A stretch of DNA of 48,413 nucleotides from an uncultured Bdellovibrio sp. GTDB taxonomy: Bacteria > Bdellovibrionota > Bdellovibrionia > Bdellovibrionales > Bdellovibrionaceae. Numbering within the stretch: the stretch's first letter is position 1; the number at the start of each line of letters is the position of its first letter. Location of the stretch: assembly GCF_946478835.1 (NCBI RefSeq), contig NZ_CAMLDV010000005.1, forward strand, positions 1 through 48,413. The letters run 5' to 3'. This document shows, one piece after another, positions 26,706 to 33,429 of this stretch. The notes under the pieces are model-generated. The model searched no databases, was not told the DNA's origin, and saw only the letters and a program-made list of their open reading frames with translations. Made by a program: the position numbers and the translations under genes.

Positions 26706-27821
26706 TTACCGGCGTTGTTTTAGTTTTCTCTTCTTGCCGTTATTATCCGTGAATTTGAAGTTAGCATCAAAGCTTAAATCAAAACTGAGACTCACCATAT
26801 AACGAGCGTCTCCAGCTTGACCAGGGTAGAACCCTGTCTCTTCCGTGTAACTAACTGCATCTAACTGAAATATTAATAAATTAATTCCCGCGCCATAGCT
26901 GAGATATCCTTGATTATAACCCGCGCGTAAATCAATCATTGGCAAAGAAATCTCAGCACCGACGTGGATTTTCTTTCCCAACTCAATATCAGGCTCCATT
27001 AAATGTCTTGCTTCGAGTCCCAACGCCAAGTCCAGACCCGGCAAATCCACACCCAGTCCTGCACCAAAAGTAAGATTCTGCTCAATATGAGGAGGCGCAT
27101 CGCTTCCCGCAGTTTGTTTAAATGCGGTACTACCGACATCTTGCCATACCAGGGCTAAGGTTGGTTTTAAAACAGGTGCCTGCAATTCCGTTGAAATCGC
27201 CAGATCCAATCCGTAGCCCGTTCCCTTATTCTGGAAATTAGTTCCAATGTCTTGAAGACTTGAAGCATCCGCGACATCGGAAACTGCCAACTCCTGAGTA
27301 TTTCCTCCCCAGCGATTGACCCTTTTTAAACTCATTCCCACATATGTCGCCGGGCCAATCGGAAAAGCCGAGCCTAAATAAACTGCTTCGTCATTTCTAA
27401 AATAAGTTTCAAACTGAGGAAACGCGGGATTGTGCAACTCAACGGACACTTCGCTGTCGTTCAAATACCCTAGAGCAATGAACGGCAGAGCAACGGCAGC
27501 TTTACCAGTCGCTTGCGCCCACATTTTTTTTCCGTAAAACTGATTGAAGGTCGAGGGGTCGTTAGCATCAATGCTTTGAAATGCAGAGAGGTTTTCTACA
27601 AGCTCCGTGTTTGTTCCTACTGTCAGTTCCATCAACTTGATATCGAGAACAGAACCTTTTCCAAGAGCTGCGGGATTCACAAACAACGCGTCTGCACCGC
27701 CTACGAATGGCGCGTAGACTCCGCCCATTCCGCGAGCGCGAATAGAGCGCGCGGTATCTCCTAAGGACTGCGCCCAAGAGTTGCTAGAAAATAAAATAAG
27801 AACAAAAAACAAAATTCTCAT
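26706..27821 (-). CDS. PorV/TraF-like outer membrane protein 2
   Basis: 371 residues from ATG 27821, which overlaps the upstream lipoprotein stop (ATGA). A signal peptide (ending SWAQ) precedes the family hallmark RARGMGGVYAPFVGGADA, then LFVNPAALGKG. This matches the conserved N-terminal insertion of PorV/PorQ, UPF0164 and TraF_2 barrels. The rest is beta-rich with Gly/aromatic strands, and the C-terminal strand pair includes SYTEETGFYPGQAGDARYM. It is probably a fourteen-strand FadL-like barrel in the outer membrane; cargo is unknown. It is one of three paralogues in the window, with the other two at 28864 and 30956. Confidence 0.85.
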   Translation of the reverse strand: MRILFFVLILFSSNSWAQSLGDTARSIRARGMGGVYAPFVGGADALFVNPAALGKGSVLDIKLMELTVGTNTELVENLSAFQSIDANDPSTFNQFYGKKMWAQATGKAAVALPFIALGYLNDSEVSVELHNPAFPQFETYFRNDEAVYLGSAFPIGPATYVGMSLKRVNRWGGNTQELAVSDVADASSLQDIGTNFQNKGTGYGLDLAISTELQAPVLKPTLALVWQDVGSTAFKQTAGSDAPPHIEQNLTFGAGLGVDLPGLDLALGLEARHLMEPDIELGKKIHVGAEISLPMIDLRAGYNQGYLSYGAGINLLIFQLDAVSYTEETGFYPGQAGDARYMVSLSFDLSFDANFKFTDNNGKKRKLKQRR

Positions 27822-28855
27822 GGTTTCGCAAGCCCCGGACAACAGTCGATTGTAACGTCCACTTTCGGTGGCGATTGAGCATTCAAATCAAAAGAAATAT
27901 TTGCAATGTTACAAGAGGCCGCCATTCCTACACCGAGGTTGGCATCCTTAATCATTCTTCTAAAAATACGACGCATTTTATCTGTCACCGCAGATTCATC
28001 GGTATTTAAACAATTGATAGGATCGGCAATATCTGCAGGCAATCCCAAGTCAGGCCATGTCGGCGGATTTGTGTGTCCTAAGTCCGTCCAACTGATACCA
28101 GCGGGAACACCGGGATCTAAAGATTGTGGTGTTGTCTTATCCAAAGTCGGCACCGCTGTCTCGCATAAAGTTTTAGCGGCATCAAATGAAGAACCCGCAG
28201 TTCCTCCTGTGAGTTGATCACCTAGAGCCGAAAGATTTTCAAACACAAGTCCCAAGCCTGCGATGATTCGATTCATATCTGCATCTGACAAGCGTCCTGC
28301 GACGTCAGCGATAGGACAAGAATCTGCCCCCGCATCGACAATACCGTTTCCTAACCCTGAAGATTCGGTATCAAACTTTGCATGAATCGTTGTCGCCATG
28401 CGAGTGAGTCCAAGAATCGCCGCAAAAGCATTTTGTTGATTTGTTCTTTCAGCAGCTGTCGCCCCAATGCTTTTAAGAACGGTGATAGCGTGGTCGCAAG
28501 CCGTCACATCTACGACTTTATTTGCATAAAGTTGCAGAACGAACTCAAACATTTTTGTCGAAGTCACATTGCTTAAATTATGAATAAGGTCAAAAAAAGA
28601 AATTCCGCATTTACCGCCATACGCGTGCATCAGGCTTGTTTTCACATCGTTTCGAGCCTGATAGCTGGCAGATAGCTCATTGGTCATGATGTCAATGGCA
28701 CCATCCCAATCGAAATCATCCATTTTGTTTTTTGCATCCAGATATAAAGCTTCATCTGAGTCGGTATTGGAATACTCAGTCAACACATTAGGCTGCCCAC
28801 ACGAGGTGGTCAGCAGAAGGCATAAGAGAATGATCATTAAGTTTCTGTACTTCAT
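27818..28855 (-). CDS. Lipoprotein partnered with PorV-like barrels
   Basis: 345 residues. ATG 28855 is favoured over ATG 28861 because AAGGA lies five bases before it. Lipobox TTSC anchors it to the outer membrane. The mature part begins with a helical, TPR-like segment (DEALYLDAKNKMDDFDWDGA, then IDIM). Further helices follow, with scattered Cys pairs (GGKCG, DSCP, DCCPG) that may form disulphides. It is sandwiched between two PorV-like genes, with two-way overlaps or near-overlaps, so the three products are made together. It weakly resembles the lipoprotein at 30150, which also neighbours a PorV-like gene. The function is unknown. Confidence 0.8.
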   Translation of the reverse strand: MKYRNLMIILLCLLLTTSCGQPNVLTEYSNTDSDEALYLDAKNKMDDFDWDGAIDIMTNELSASYQARNDVKTSLMHAYGGKCGISFFDLIHNLSNVTSTKMFEFVLQLYANKVVDVTACDHAITVLKSIGATAAERTNQQNAFAAILGLTRMATTIHAKFDTESSGLGNGIVDAGADSCPIADVAGRLSDADMNRIIAGLGLVFENLSALGDQLTGGTAGSSFDAAKTLCETAVPTLDKTTPQSLDPGVPAGISWTDLGHTNPPTWPDLGLPADIADPINCLNTDESAVTDKMRRIFRRMIKDANLGVGMAASCNIANISFDLNAQSPPKVDVTIDCCPGLAKP

Positions 28856-28863
28856 ATTCATCC

Positions 28864-29949
28864 TTAAAAGCGGTACGCGAACTTAAATGTATAACGTCTG
28901 TCTTCTTTAGGTGTATCAACTGTGCCGACTTCTTCGCCGTAACTCGCGACCTGCCATTGGAAACGTTCTGATGACAGTTCCATACCTGCAGTCCAATACC
29001 TTTGATTATATCCGGCGCGGAAAAAGAACACATCTCCGAAATTGAATTCCATCCCAGCATGAAGCAGCTTCGCTTTGTCAGGTTCATCACCTGATGTTAA
29101 TAAGCCACGGTACTCTACCGTCCACGAAGAACGGAGATAGTTCGTGTGTATCGGAAAGATTGCAGCAGCGACATCTACATCTTGTTTTACCAGATTGGGA
29201 CGAGTTGCTGTGTCTAATCGGACACCATGTGACTGATCGAAACTTGTGCCACCCACATCACGAACAACGGCTGTGATTGTTGGAAGATACTGCCACGGAG
29301 CCGAGAGAATCAAACCCACATCTGTTGAAAGCCCCACGCCTTCACTTGCGATCGAACTGTAGGAAAGAGGACCCGTCGAACTGAGCGAGGAATTGTCGAC
29401 TTCGATACGATTGATCAGTTTCGTATTAAAGCCAAGCTTGATACGACCATCAAAGAAGCGAAAGTTGAATCCCAAAACAAACGCCAAGTCGTTGCGATAG
29501 TAAGTATCAATTGTCGAACCATCGTTCGACATCTCCGCATCTAATAAATAGTTACCGTAAAGACCGATACCGAAATTTCTTCCAACGAAGGAAGGAAAAA
29601 CTTGAGCCTTGGCATGATAGTAGGCACTTCGTTTTTTATCTAAAGCCGGAGCGACATCTTCAAGGCTGTAAGGATTTGCAAATGTCTTTTCACCATAAAA
29701 GCCTTGCGTTTGATAACCGAACTCCACCTCGGGGTCGATGATCGTACCATAAAAATCACGAAGTTTTCCAAGAGCGGCGGGATTGACCAACAAAGCCGTT
29801 TCATCATTTGTAACTGCAATACAAGCGCCGCCCATTCCAAGGCAACGCACACCTGAATAAAAACTGCGACGCTCACGCGCATTCGCATCATAGGCGAATG
29901 CCATCACAAAGAAAATCTGTATGAGCGCGATCCACAAAATCCTTTTCAT
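28864..29949 (-). CDS. PorV/TraF-like outer membrane protein 1
   Basis: 361 residues with a signal peptide (ending ANA) and the hallmark GVRCLGMGGACIAVTNDETA, then LLVNPAALGKL. The remaining protein is a Gly/aromatic beta-barrel. The C-terminus (VASYGEEVGTVDTPKEDRRY, then FKFAYRF) shares the SY-x-E/D-x2-G...R-x-Y pattern with the other two paralogues and ends in Phe as barrels do. GAGG is five bases before ATG. It is the first gene of the long minus-strand operon and is preceded by a GCCGATAA box. A membrane-pore or lipid-handling role is likely from family membership; the substrate is unknown. Confidence 0.85.
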   Translation of the reverse strand: MKRILWIALIQIFFVMAFAYDANARERRSFYSGVRCLGMGGACIAVTNDETALLVNPAALGKLRDFYGTIIDPEVEFGYQTQGFYGEKTFANPYSLEDVAPALDKKRSAYYHAKAQVFPSFVGRNFGIGLYGNYLLDAEMSNDGSTIDTYYRNDLAFVLGFNFRFFDGRIKLGFNTKLINRIEVDNSSLSSTGPLSYSSIASEGVGLSTDVGLILSAPWQYLPTITAVVRDVGGTSFDQSHGVRLDTATRPNLVKQDVDVAAAIFPIHTNYLRSSWTVEYRGLLTSGDEPDKAKLLHAGMEFNFGDVFFFRAGYNQRYWTAGMELSSERFQWQVASYGEEVGTVDTPKEDRRYTFKFAYRF

Positions 29950-29988
29950 AGATACCTCGCTAAAGGTTTTCGAACTATATCGAAAAAC

Positions 29989-29996
29989 TTATCGGC
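29989..29996 (-). promoter_or_regulatory. Sigma-28-like -10 box upstream of PorV-like gene 1
   Basis: A perfect GCCGATAA (minus strand), 40 bases before ATG. The -35 region is poor (TCAA at 16 bases). It is paired back to back with the similar box at 30104 for the divergent lipoprotein. Confidence 0.4.
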
Positions 29997-30084
29997 AGAT
30001 CTCGGACTCATATTGAGACACTTTGAGAAAATACCGTCCAAAGTCCAGCCAGTTCAAATACATCTGTCTTCTATTATTTGTGAG

Positions 30085-30111
30085 TTAAGACCTACGTAGT
30101 AATTCCGATAA
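30085..30111 (+). promoter_or_regulatory. Sigma-28-like promoter of the lipoprotein gene
   Basis: TTAA-N15-TCCGATAA, one mismatch in each half from the FliA consensus TAAA-N15-GCCGATAA. It is 38 bases before the ATG at 30150. Confidence 0.45.
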
Positions 30112-30149
30112 GTATTTATATTACATCGGACTCTATGAAGGAGAAGACA

Positions 30150-30881
30150 ATGCAGTTCAATAAGGCAACAGCGACGATTCTAGCTATGAGTTTGGCAGCG
30201 TTACTTACAGGATGCGAAGCCGAACAAACAGAAAAAGACATGTTGGCGGAAGCTCAGTTCTGCCTCGACAAAGCGACGGACTCTTCTTCAGCAACAGCCT
30301 GCATGAGTAAAATCGACGGACTGACTTCCGAAAAAGCCTATGCCCTTCGTTGTGCTGCCGGATTTATCGGTGCCGAAGTCACAAGCCCGGAAAATCTTTC
30401 TAACGCTTTAAATGCTATTAATGGAAATGCAGGTGCTGCGGGAATGCTGTCTGCTCTTTCGTTCCCAAGCATGAGTGCCGTCAATTCAACATTCAGCGAT
30501 TGCAATAACTCTGGAAGTGCCGGAATGAAGTTGATTGCGGCCATGGCGAAAAGTGCGACGACACTGGCAAGCATTGCACCAATGGGTTCTTGTGGTGCGG
30601 ATCTTTCAGGCTGTGATACAGCTGAAATTACACAATCTATTAATGATTTAATTACGGGTCTTAACGCCAATGATCCTGATGCTGAATCCACCGTTACAAC
30701 AATCGTAACTTCAATCCAAACAGTCTACACATCGACTTGCGGCTCTGGTACTAGCACAAACGATGAGATTTGCGGTCAGATTACTTCCGCCGTCTCTAAC
30801 TCTGGATACGATATTGCGACAACAGATCCAGATCAGCTTGTCGCCATTGGTAAAGAGTTGCTACAAAACTGGAAGAATTAA
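30150..30881 (+). CDS. Exported lipoprotein, Cys-rich
   Basis: 243 residues from ATG 30150 (AAGGAG six bases upstream), five codons inside the longest frame. Lipobox LTGC is followed by Glu, so it is likely outer membrane. The mature part is helical, low in Arg and rich in Ser/Thr/Ala, with Cys residues in short pairs (CLDKA...ACMSK, RCAAG, SGC). Its start resembles the lipoprotein at 27818 (charged helices, then Y-x-x-R-C), and it also neighbours a PorV-like gene. No domain is recognised. It ends at a bidirectional terminator. Confidence 0.82.
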   Translation: MQFNKATATILAMSLAALLTGCEAEQTEKDMLAEAQFCLDKATDSSSATACMSKIDGLTSEKAYALRCAAGFIGAEVTSPENLSNALNAINGNAGAAGMLSALSFPSMSAVNSTFSDCNNSGSAGMKLIAAMAKSATTLASIAPMGSCGADLSGCDTAEITQSINDLITGLNANDPDAESTVTTIVTSIQTVYTSTCGSGTSTNDEICGQITSAVSNSGYDIATTDPDQLVAIGKELLQNWKN

Positions 30882-30902
30882 ATAAGCAATCTCCAAAAAA
30901 GC

Positions 30903-30935
30903 AAAAAGCCCGCCTCATATAAAGCGGGCTTTTTT
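30903..30935. terminator. Bidirectional intrinsic terminator
   Basis: AAAAAGCCCGC (30903-30913), a ten-base loop, then GCGGGCTTTTTT (30924-30935). It separates the convergent lipoprotein and PorV-like gene 3. Confidence 0.93.
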
Positions 30936-30955
30936 ATTCTCAATTTCTTTTATTT

Positions 30956-32137
30956 TTAAAAATCCAAATTCAAACGAGTTGCATACACACGGCTTTCAAT
31001 CGGTGTATTCTTCGTTCCAACATCATCCGCATAACTCACTAGATCCAAGTTGAAGATCCCAAGCTCCGCAGACAATCCCGCAGTCCAGAAGCCTTGGCTT
31101 AACCCCACACGATACTGCCCTTTCCACCACGTACTCACTGTCCAATCGAATTCAAAACCTAAGTGAACACCTTTTCTCCAATTGAAATCCGGATGTCCCA
31201 GGTCACGAATATCAAGAACACCGCGACCGCCAAAGATCCACATGGACGGATATTCCCAACGAGATCCTAAATCCACCACACGATAAAGTTTTTCAGGAGT
31301 GCCATCCTGTTTTTCTTTATTAAGAAGTTTCATAGTTTGCCCGAATCCTACTTCGCCGACGTTACGAACAACGGCTCCAAATGTAGGACGCGCCAAACGA
31401 AGTACCGACCAAATTCCTGAATCAGGAAGTTCCGGGGTCCACAACAATCCGACGTCCGCGTCGACGGTGTAACCTTCAAGCAGATCTTCTTTCTTAACGA
31501 TCTCGCTGCTCTTCGCAAGATCAATAGCCGCGATGGGCTCACTAAAAAATCCACGATTTACAAACTTGCCAGTGATACCCCACGAAAGACGGCCATGATC
31601 AAACCAGTGAAGATCGTCTCCGTATCCCATAGCCAAGGTAGTATCAGCGTAGACCGTCGTATTAAGAGTCGGGCCAATCTGCTTGTGCATTGCGGTCTCA
31701 ACACTCAGATCCAAAGGAATAAATGCCATTCCCCAATTAGGTCTTACCCACACACCTTCAAGCGGAGCTGCGCGAATCGAGTAGACGTCACCATAGTGTT
31801 TTTCAATAAGCTGCAAATAAGCTGTTTGCTTTTCAGATTCCGTCTTATTGGATTCTTCAATGTCTTTATATTCATTGTAAAAATCCATCGCTCCCGGAGT
31901 TCCCGCAAAACTCATGGAAAGATTGATCTGCCCGTCTTCTCTTCTCGCCAAACCCGCCGGATTGTAAAACAGTGCTGTGTAATCATTGGCAACGGCCACA
32001 AACGCATCTCCCATTCCTAATGCGCGCGGTGCTTGATAATGATGATGAATGGTTGTGCTAATGCTTTCTGCTGATGCAACAGGTCCAGTTAACAGTGCAA
32101 TAAGGCCTGTGAGGAACAACGATCCTCGTTTAGACAT
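30956..32137 (-). CDS. PorV/TraF-like outer membrane protein 3
   Basis: 393 residues from ATG 32137, where GGAGG lies seven bases upstream and a signal peptide begins. The longer upstream frame would overlap the divergent gene and lacks support. The hallmark is PRALGMGDAFVAVANDYTAL, then FYNPAGLARRE. The C-terminal strands (VSYADDVGTKNTPIESRVYA, then LNLDF) follow the pattern of paralogues 1 and 2. His-rich STTIHHHYQ precedes the motif. It is an outer-membrane barrel of unknown cargo, transcribed divergently from the 32196 gene. Confidence 0.85.
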   Translation of the reverse strand: MSKRGSLFLTGLIALLTGPVASAESISTTIHHHYQAPRALGMGDAFVAVANDYTALFYNPAGLARREDGQINLSMSFAGTPGAMDFYNEYKDIEESNKTESEKQTAYLQLIEKHYGDVYSIRAAPLEGVWVRPNWGMAFIPLDLSVETAMHKQIGPTLNTTVYADTTLAMGYGDDLHWFDHGRLSWGITGKFVNRGFFSEPIAAIDLAKSSEIVKKEDLLEGYTVDADVGLLWTPELPDSGIWSVLRLARPTFGAVVRNVGEVGFGQTMKLLNKEKQDGTPEKLYRVVDLGSRWEYPSMWIFGGRGVLDIRDLGHPDFNWRKGVHLGFEFDWTVSTWWKGQYRVGLSQGFWTAGLSAELGIFNLDLVSYADDVGTKNTPIESRVYATRLNLDF

Positions 32138-32159
32138 ATTTTTGCCTCCAAATTTTTCG

Positions 32160-32188
32160 TTAACTTGATTGTAGACATAATTTATACT
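32160..32188 (+). promoter_or_regulatory. Promoter that predicts a leaderless message
   Basis: TTAACT (32160-32165), 17 bases, then TATACT (32183-32188). Transcription should start about 32195, at or next to the ATG at 32196. A second -10 candidate CATAAT (32176-32181) would give a leader of about seven bases. On the opposite strand the same DNA reads TATAAA and may serve the divergent PorV-like gene. Confidence 0.5.
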
Positions 32189-32195
32189 TTGTCTT

Positions 32196-32759
32196 ATGCG
32201 AGTTTTTCTTCCTCTCTTTTTTTTGACCTTGGTCTTGACTGGTTTTGCCACATTGGCAGCACCTCAAACAACGACCACTTTAGAAACCACACCGCTTTCT
32301 GCGGAAGATGATCCTTTGCTCGCAACTGTCACCCCGTCCATGATCAAGGAACGTCCCACTTTTTACTTAAATACTTCCGTGGGATTTGCGGGAGGAAACT
32401 ACATCGAAGGCGACGAATATCATCAAGGACCGTTTTTAGCTTTACGCTATATTCCTATGAATGAATCGCTGCCTGTTTGGGATTATCAAGTCGAAGTGAA
32501 TAACGCCAACTTCGTCGGCCTCTCTGTGGGACGGCGTTGGTACTGCTGCCCCGAAGAAACCTACATGCCGTACGTGCGTGCCTCTGCAAATATGTTTTTA
32601 GAAGGCTCTGGAGAACTGGGTGGACTTGTAGAAATCCGCCGTCTGCGACTTCGTGGTTCGATTGGATTTGGAGAAAGTTTTATCTCTGAATTCGGTGTGG
32701 GTTATGCGATTACGGGACCCGATATTTTTGCGCAATTCGGTTATAACTTTTCTTTCTAA
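32196..32759 (+). CDS. Small outer-membrane barrel-like exported protein
   Basis: 187 residues with a strong signal peptide (1-22), a Thr/Pro-rich linker (23-48), then alternating aromatic/Gly strands (FYLNTSVGFAGGNY, SVGRRWYCCPEETYMPYVRA, FAQFGYNFSF) ending in Phe. This fits a small eight-strand outer-membrane barrel. An in-frame stop at 32178-32180 lies just upstream and no alternative start exists. No SD is present, consistent with leaderless translation. The vicinal Cys pair (WYCCPE) is unusual for a barrel. The end overlaps coaE by four bases (CTAA). Confidence 0.8.
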   Translation: MRVFLPLFFLTLVLTGFATLAAPQTTTTLETTPLSAEDDPLLATVTPSMIKERPTFYLNTSVGFAGGNYIEGDEYHQGPFLALRYIPMNESLPVWDYQVEVNNANFVGLSVGRRWYCCPEETYMPYVRASANMFLEGSGELGGLVEIRRLRLRGSIGFGESFISEFGVGYAITGPDIFAQFGYNFSF

Positions 32760-33364
32760 GTTTCTTTTTTCTGATTTTCAAGCCACGCCAGCAAACGATC
32801 GACTTCTTTTAAAAGATGTTGCTCGTCGCGATTGTTGTGCAAAACAAAATCAGCTTCTTGCTCTTTAAACTGAATCGGAATCTGGGAAGCAATTCGCATA
32901 TCGATTTCATCGTCCGTCCACTTGTTACGGCGCTGAAGACGCTCTCGCTGTTGTCCCTTGGTACAACTCACCACAATGATTCCATCAAATTGATCTTGAG
33001 CCCTGGTTTCAAAAAGCAAGGGGATGTCGTAAATAGCCAAAGGCTCTTTCATTCCTTCAAGCAAACGACGGCGACGGCGAGTTTCCTCTCGCACCAACGG
33101 ATGAAGAATCGATTCCAAGCGATGCAAAAGTTCGGGATGACCGAAGACGTGTTGTCCTAATTTGCGACGATCTAATGATCCATCTTCCAAAAGAAACTCA
33201 CTCCCGAAGGCATTGATGACAGACTTAAGTCCAGGAGATCCCGATTTCACGACTTCTTTGGCAATTTCATCGGCATCAATGACAGGAATGGAATGTTCTC
33301 TAAGCATACGGCTCACGGTGCTCTTGCCACAAGCTATACCTCCGGTCAGTCCTATCCATTTCAT
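32756..33364 (-). CDS. coaE: Dephospho-CoA kinase
   Basis: 202 residues. It phosphorylates dephospho-CoA in the last step of CoA synthesis, using ATP. The P-loop is GLTGGIACGKS near the N-terminus, followed by VIDADEIAKEVV (substrate-binding Asp) and the LID-type segment QRERLQRRNKWTDDEI. The length is normal. ATG 33364 with AAGGAG eight bases upstream is preferred over the in-frame TTG 33370. It converges with the barrel-like gene and is divergent from the Ser/Thr kinase gene. Confidence 0.96.
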   Translation of the reverse strand: MKWIGLTGGIACGKSTVSRMLREHSIPVIDADEIAKEVVKSGSPGLKSVINAFGSEFLLEDGSLDRRKLGQHVFGHPELLHRLESILHPLVREETRRRRRLLEGMKEPLAIYDIPLLFETRAQDQFDGIIVVSCTKGQQRERLQRRNKWTDDEIDMRIASQIPIQFKEQEADFVLHNNRDEQHLLKEVDRLLAWLENQKKET

Positions 33365-33377
33365 AGACAAATCTCCT

Positions 33378-33404
33378 TAAGGATTAGTTTTATTTTACCG
33401 ATAG
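33378..33404 (+). promoter_or_regulatory. Weak sigma-28-like promoter upstream of the Ser/Thr kinase
   Basis: TAAG-N15-ACCGATAG matches FliA-type spacing with three of four and six of eight bases. It overlaps the coaE ribosome site on the other strand. It is weak and could be chance. Confidence 0.25.
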
Positions 33405-33429
33405 ACTTCTCAAAGGGGAACAGGAATTC

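Noticed and set aside
26706..32137. Type IX secretion system based on PorV-like genes
   Set aside because: No other T9SS components (PorK, L, M, N, SprA/Sov, PorU) or CTD-tagged cargo are present. Only the barrel fold is shared.
32138..32251. N-terminal extension of PorV-like protein 3
   Set aside because: The Lys/Arg-rich extension is antisense to the divergent gene. ATG 32137 has GGAGG and a signal peptide.
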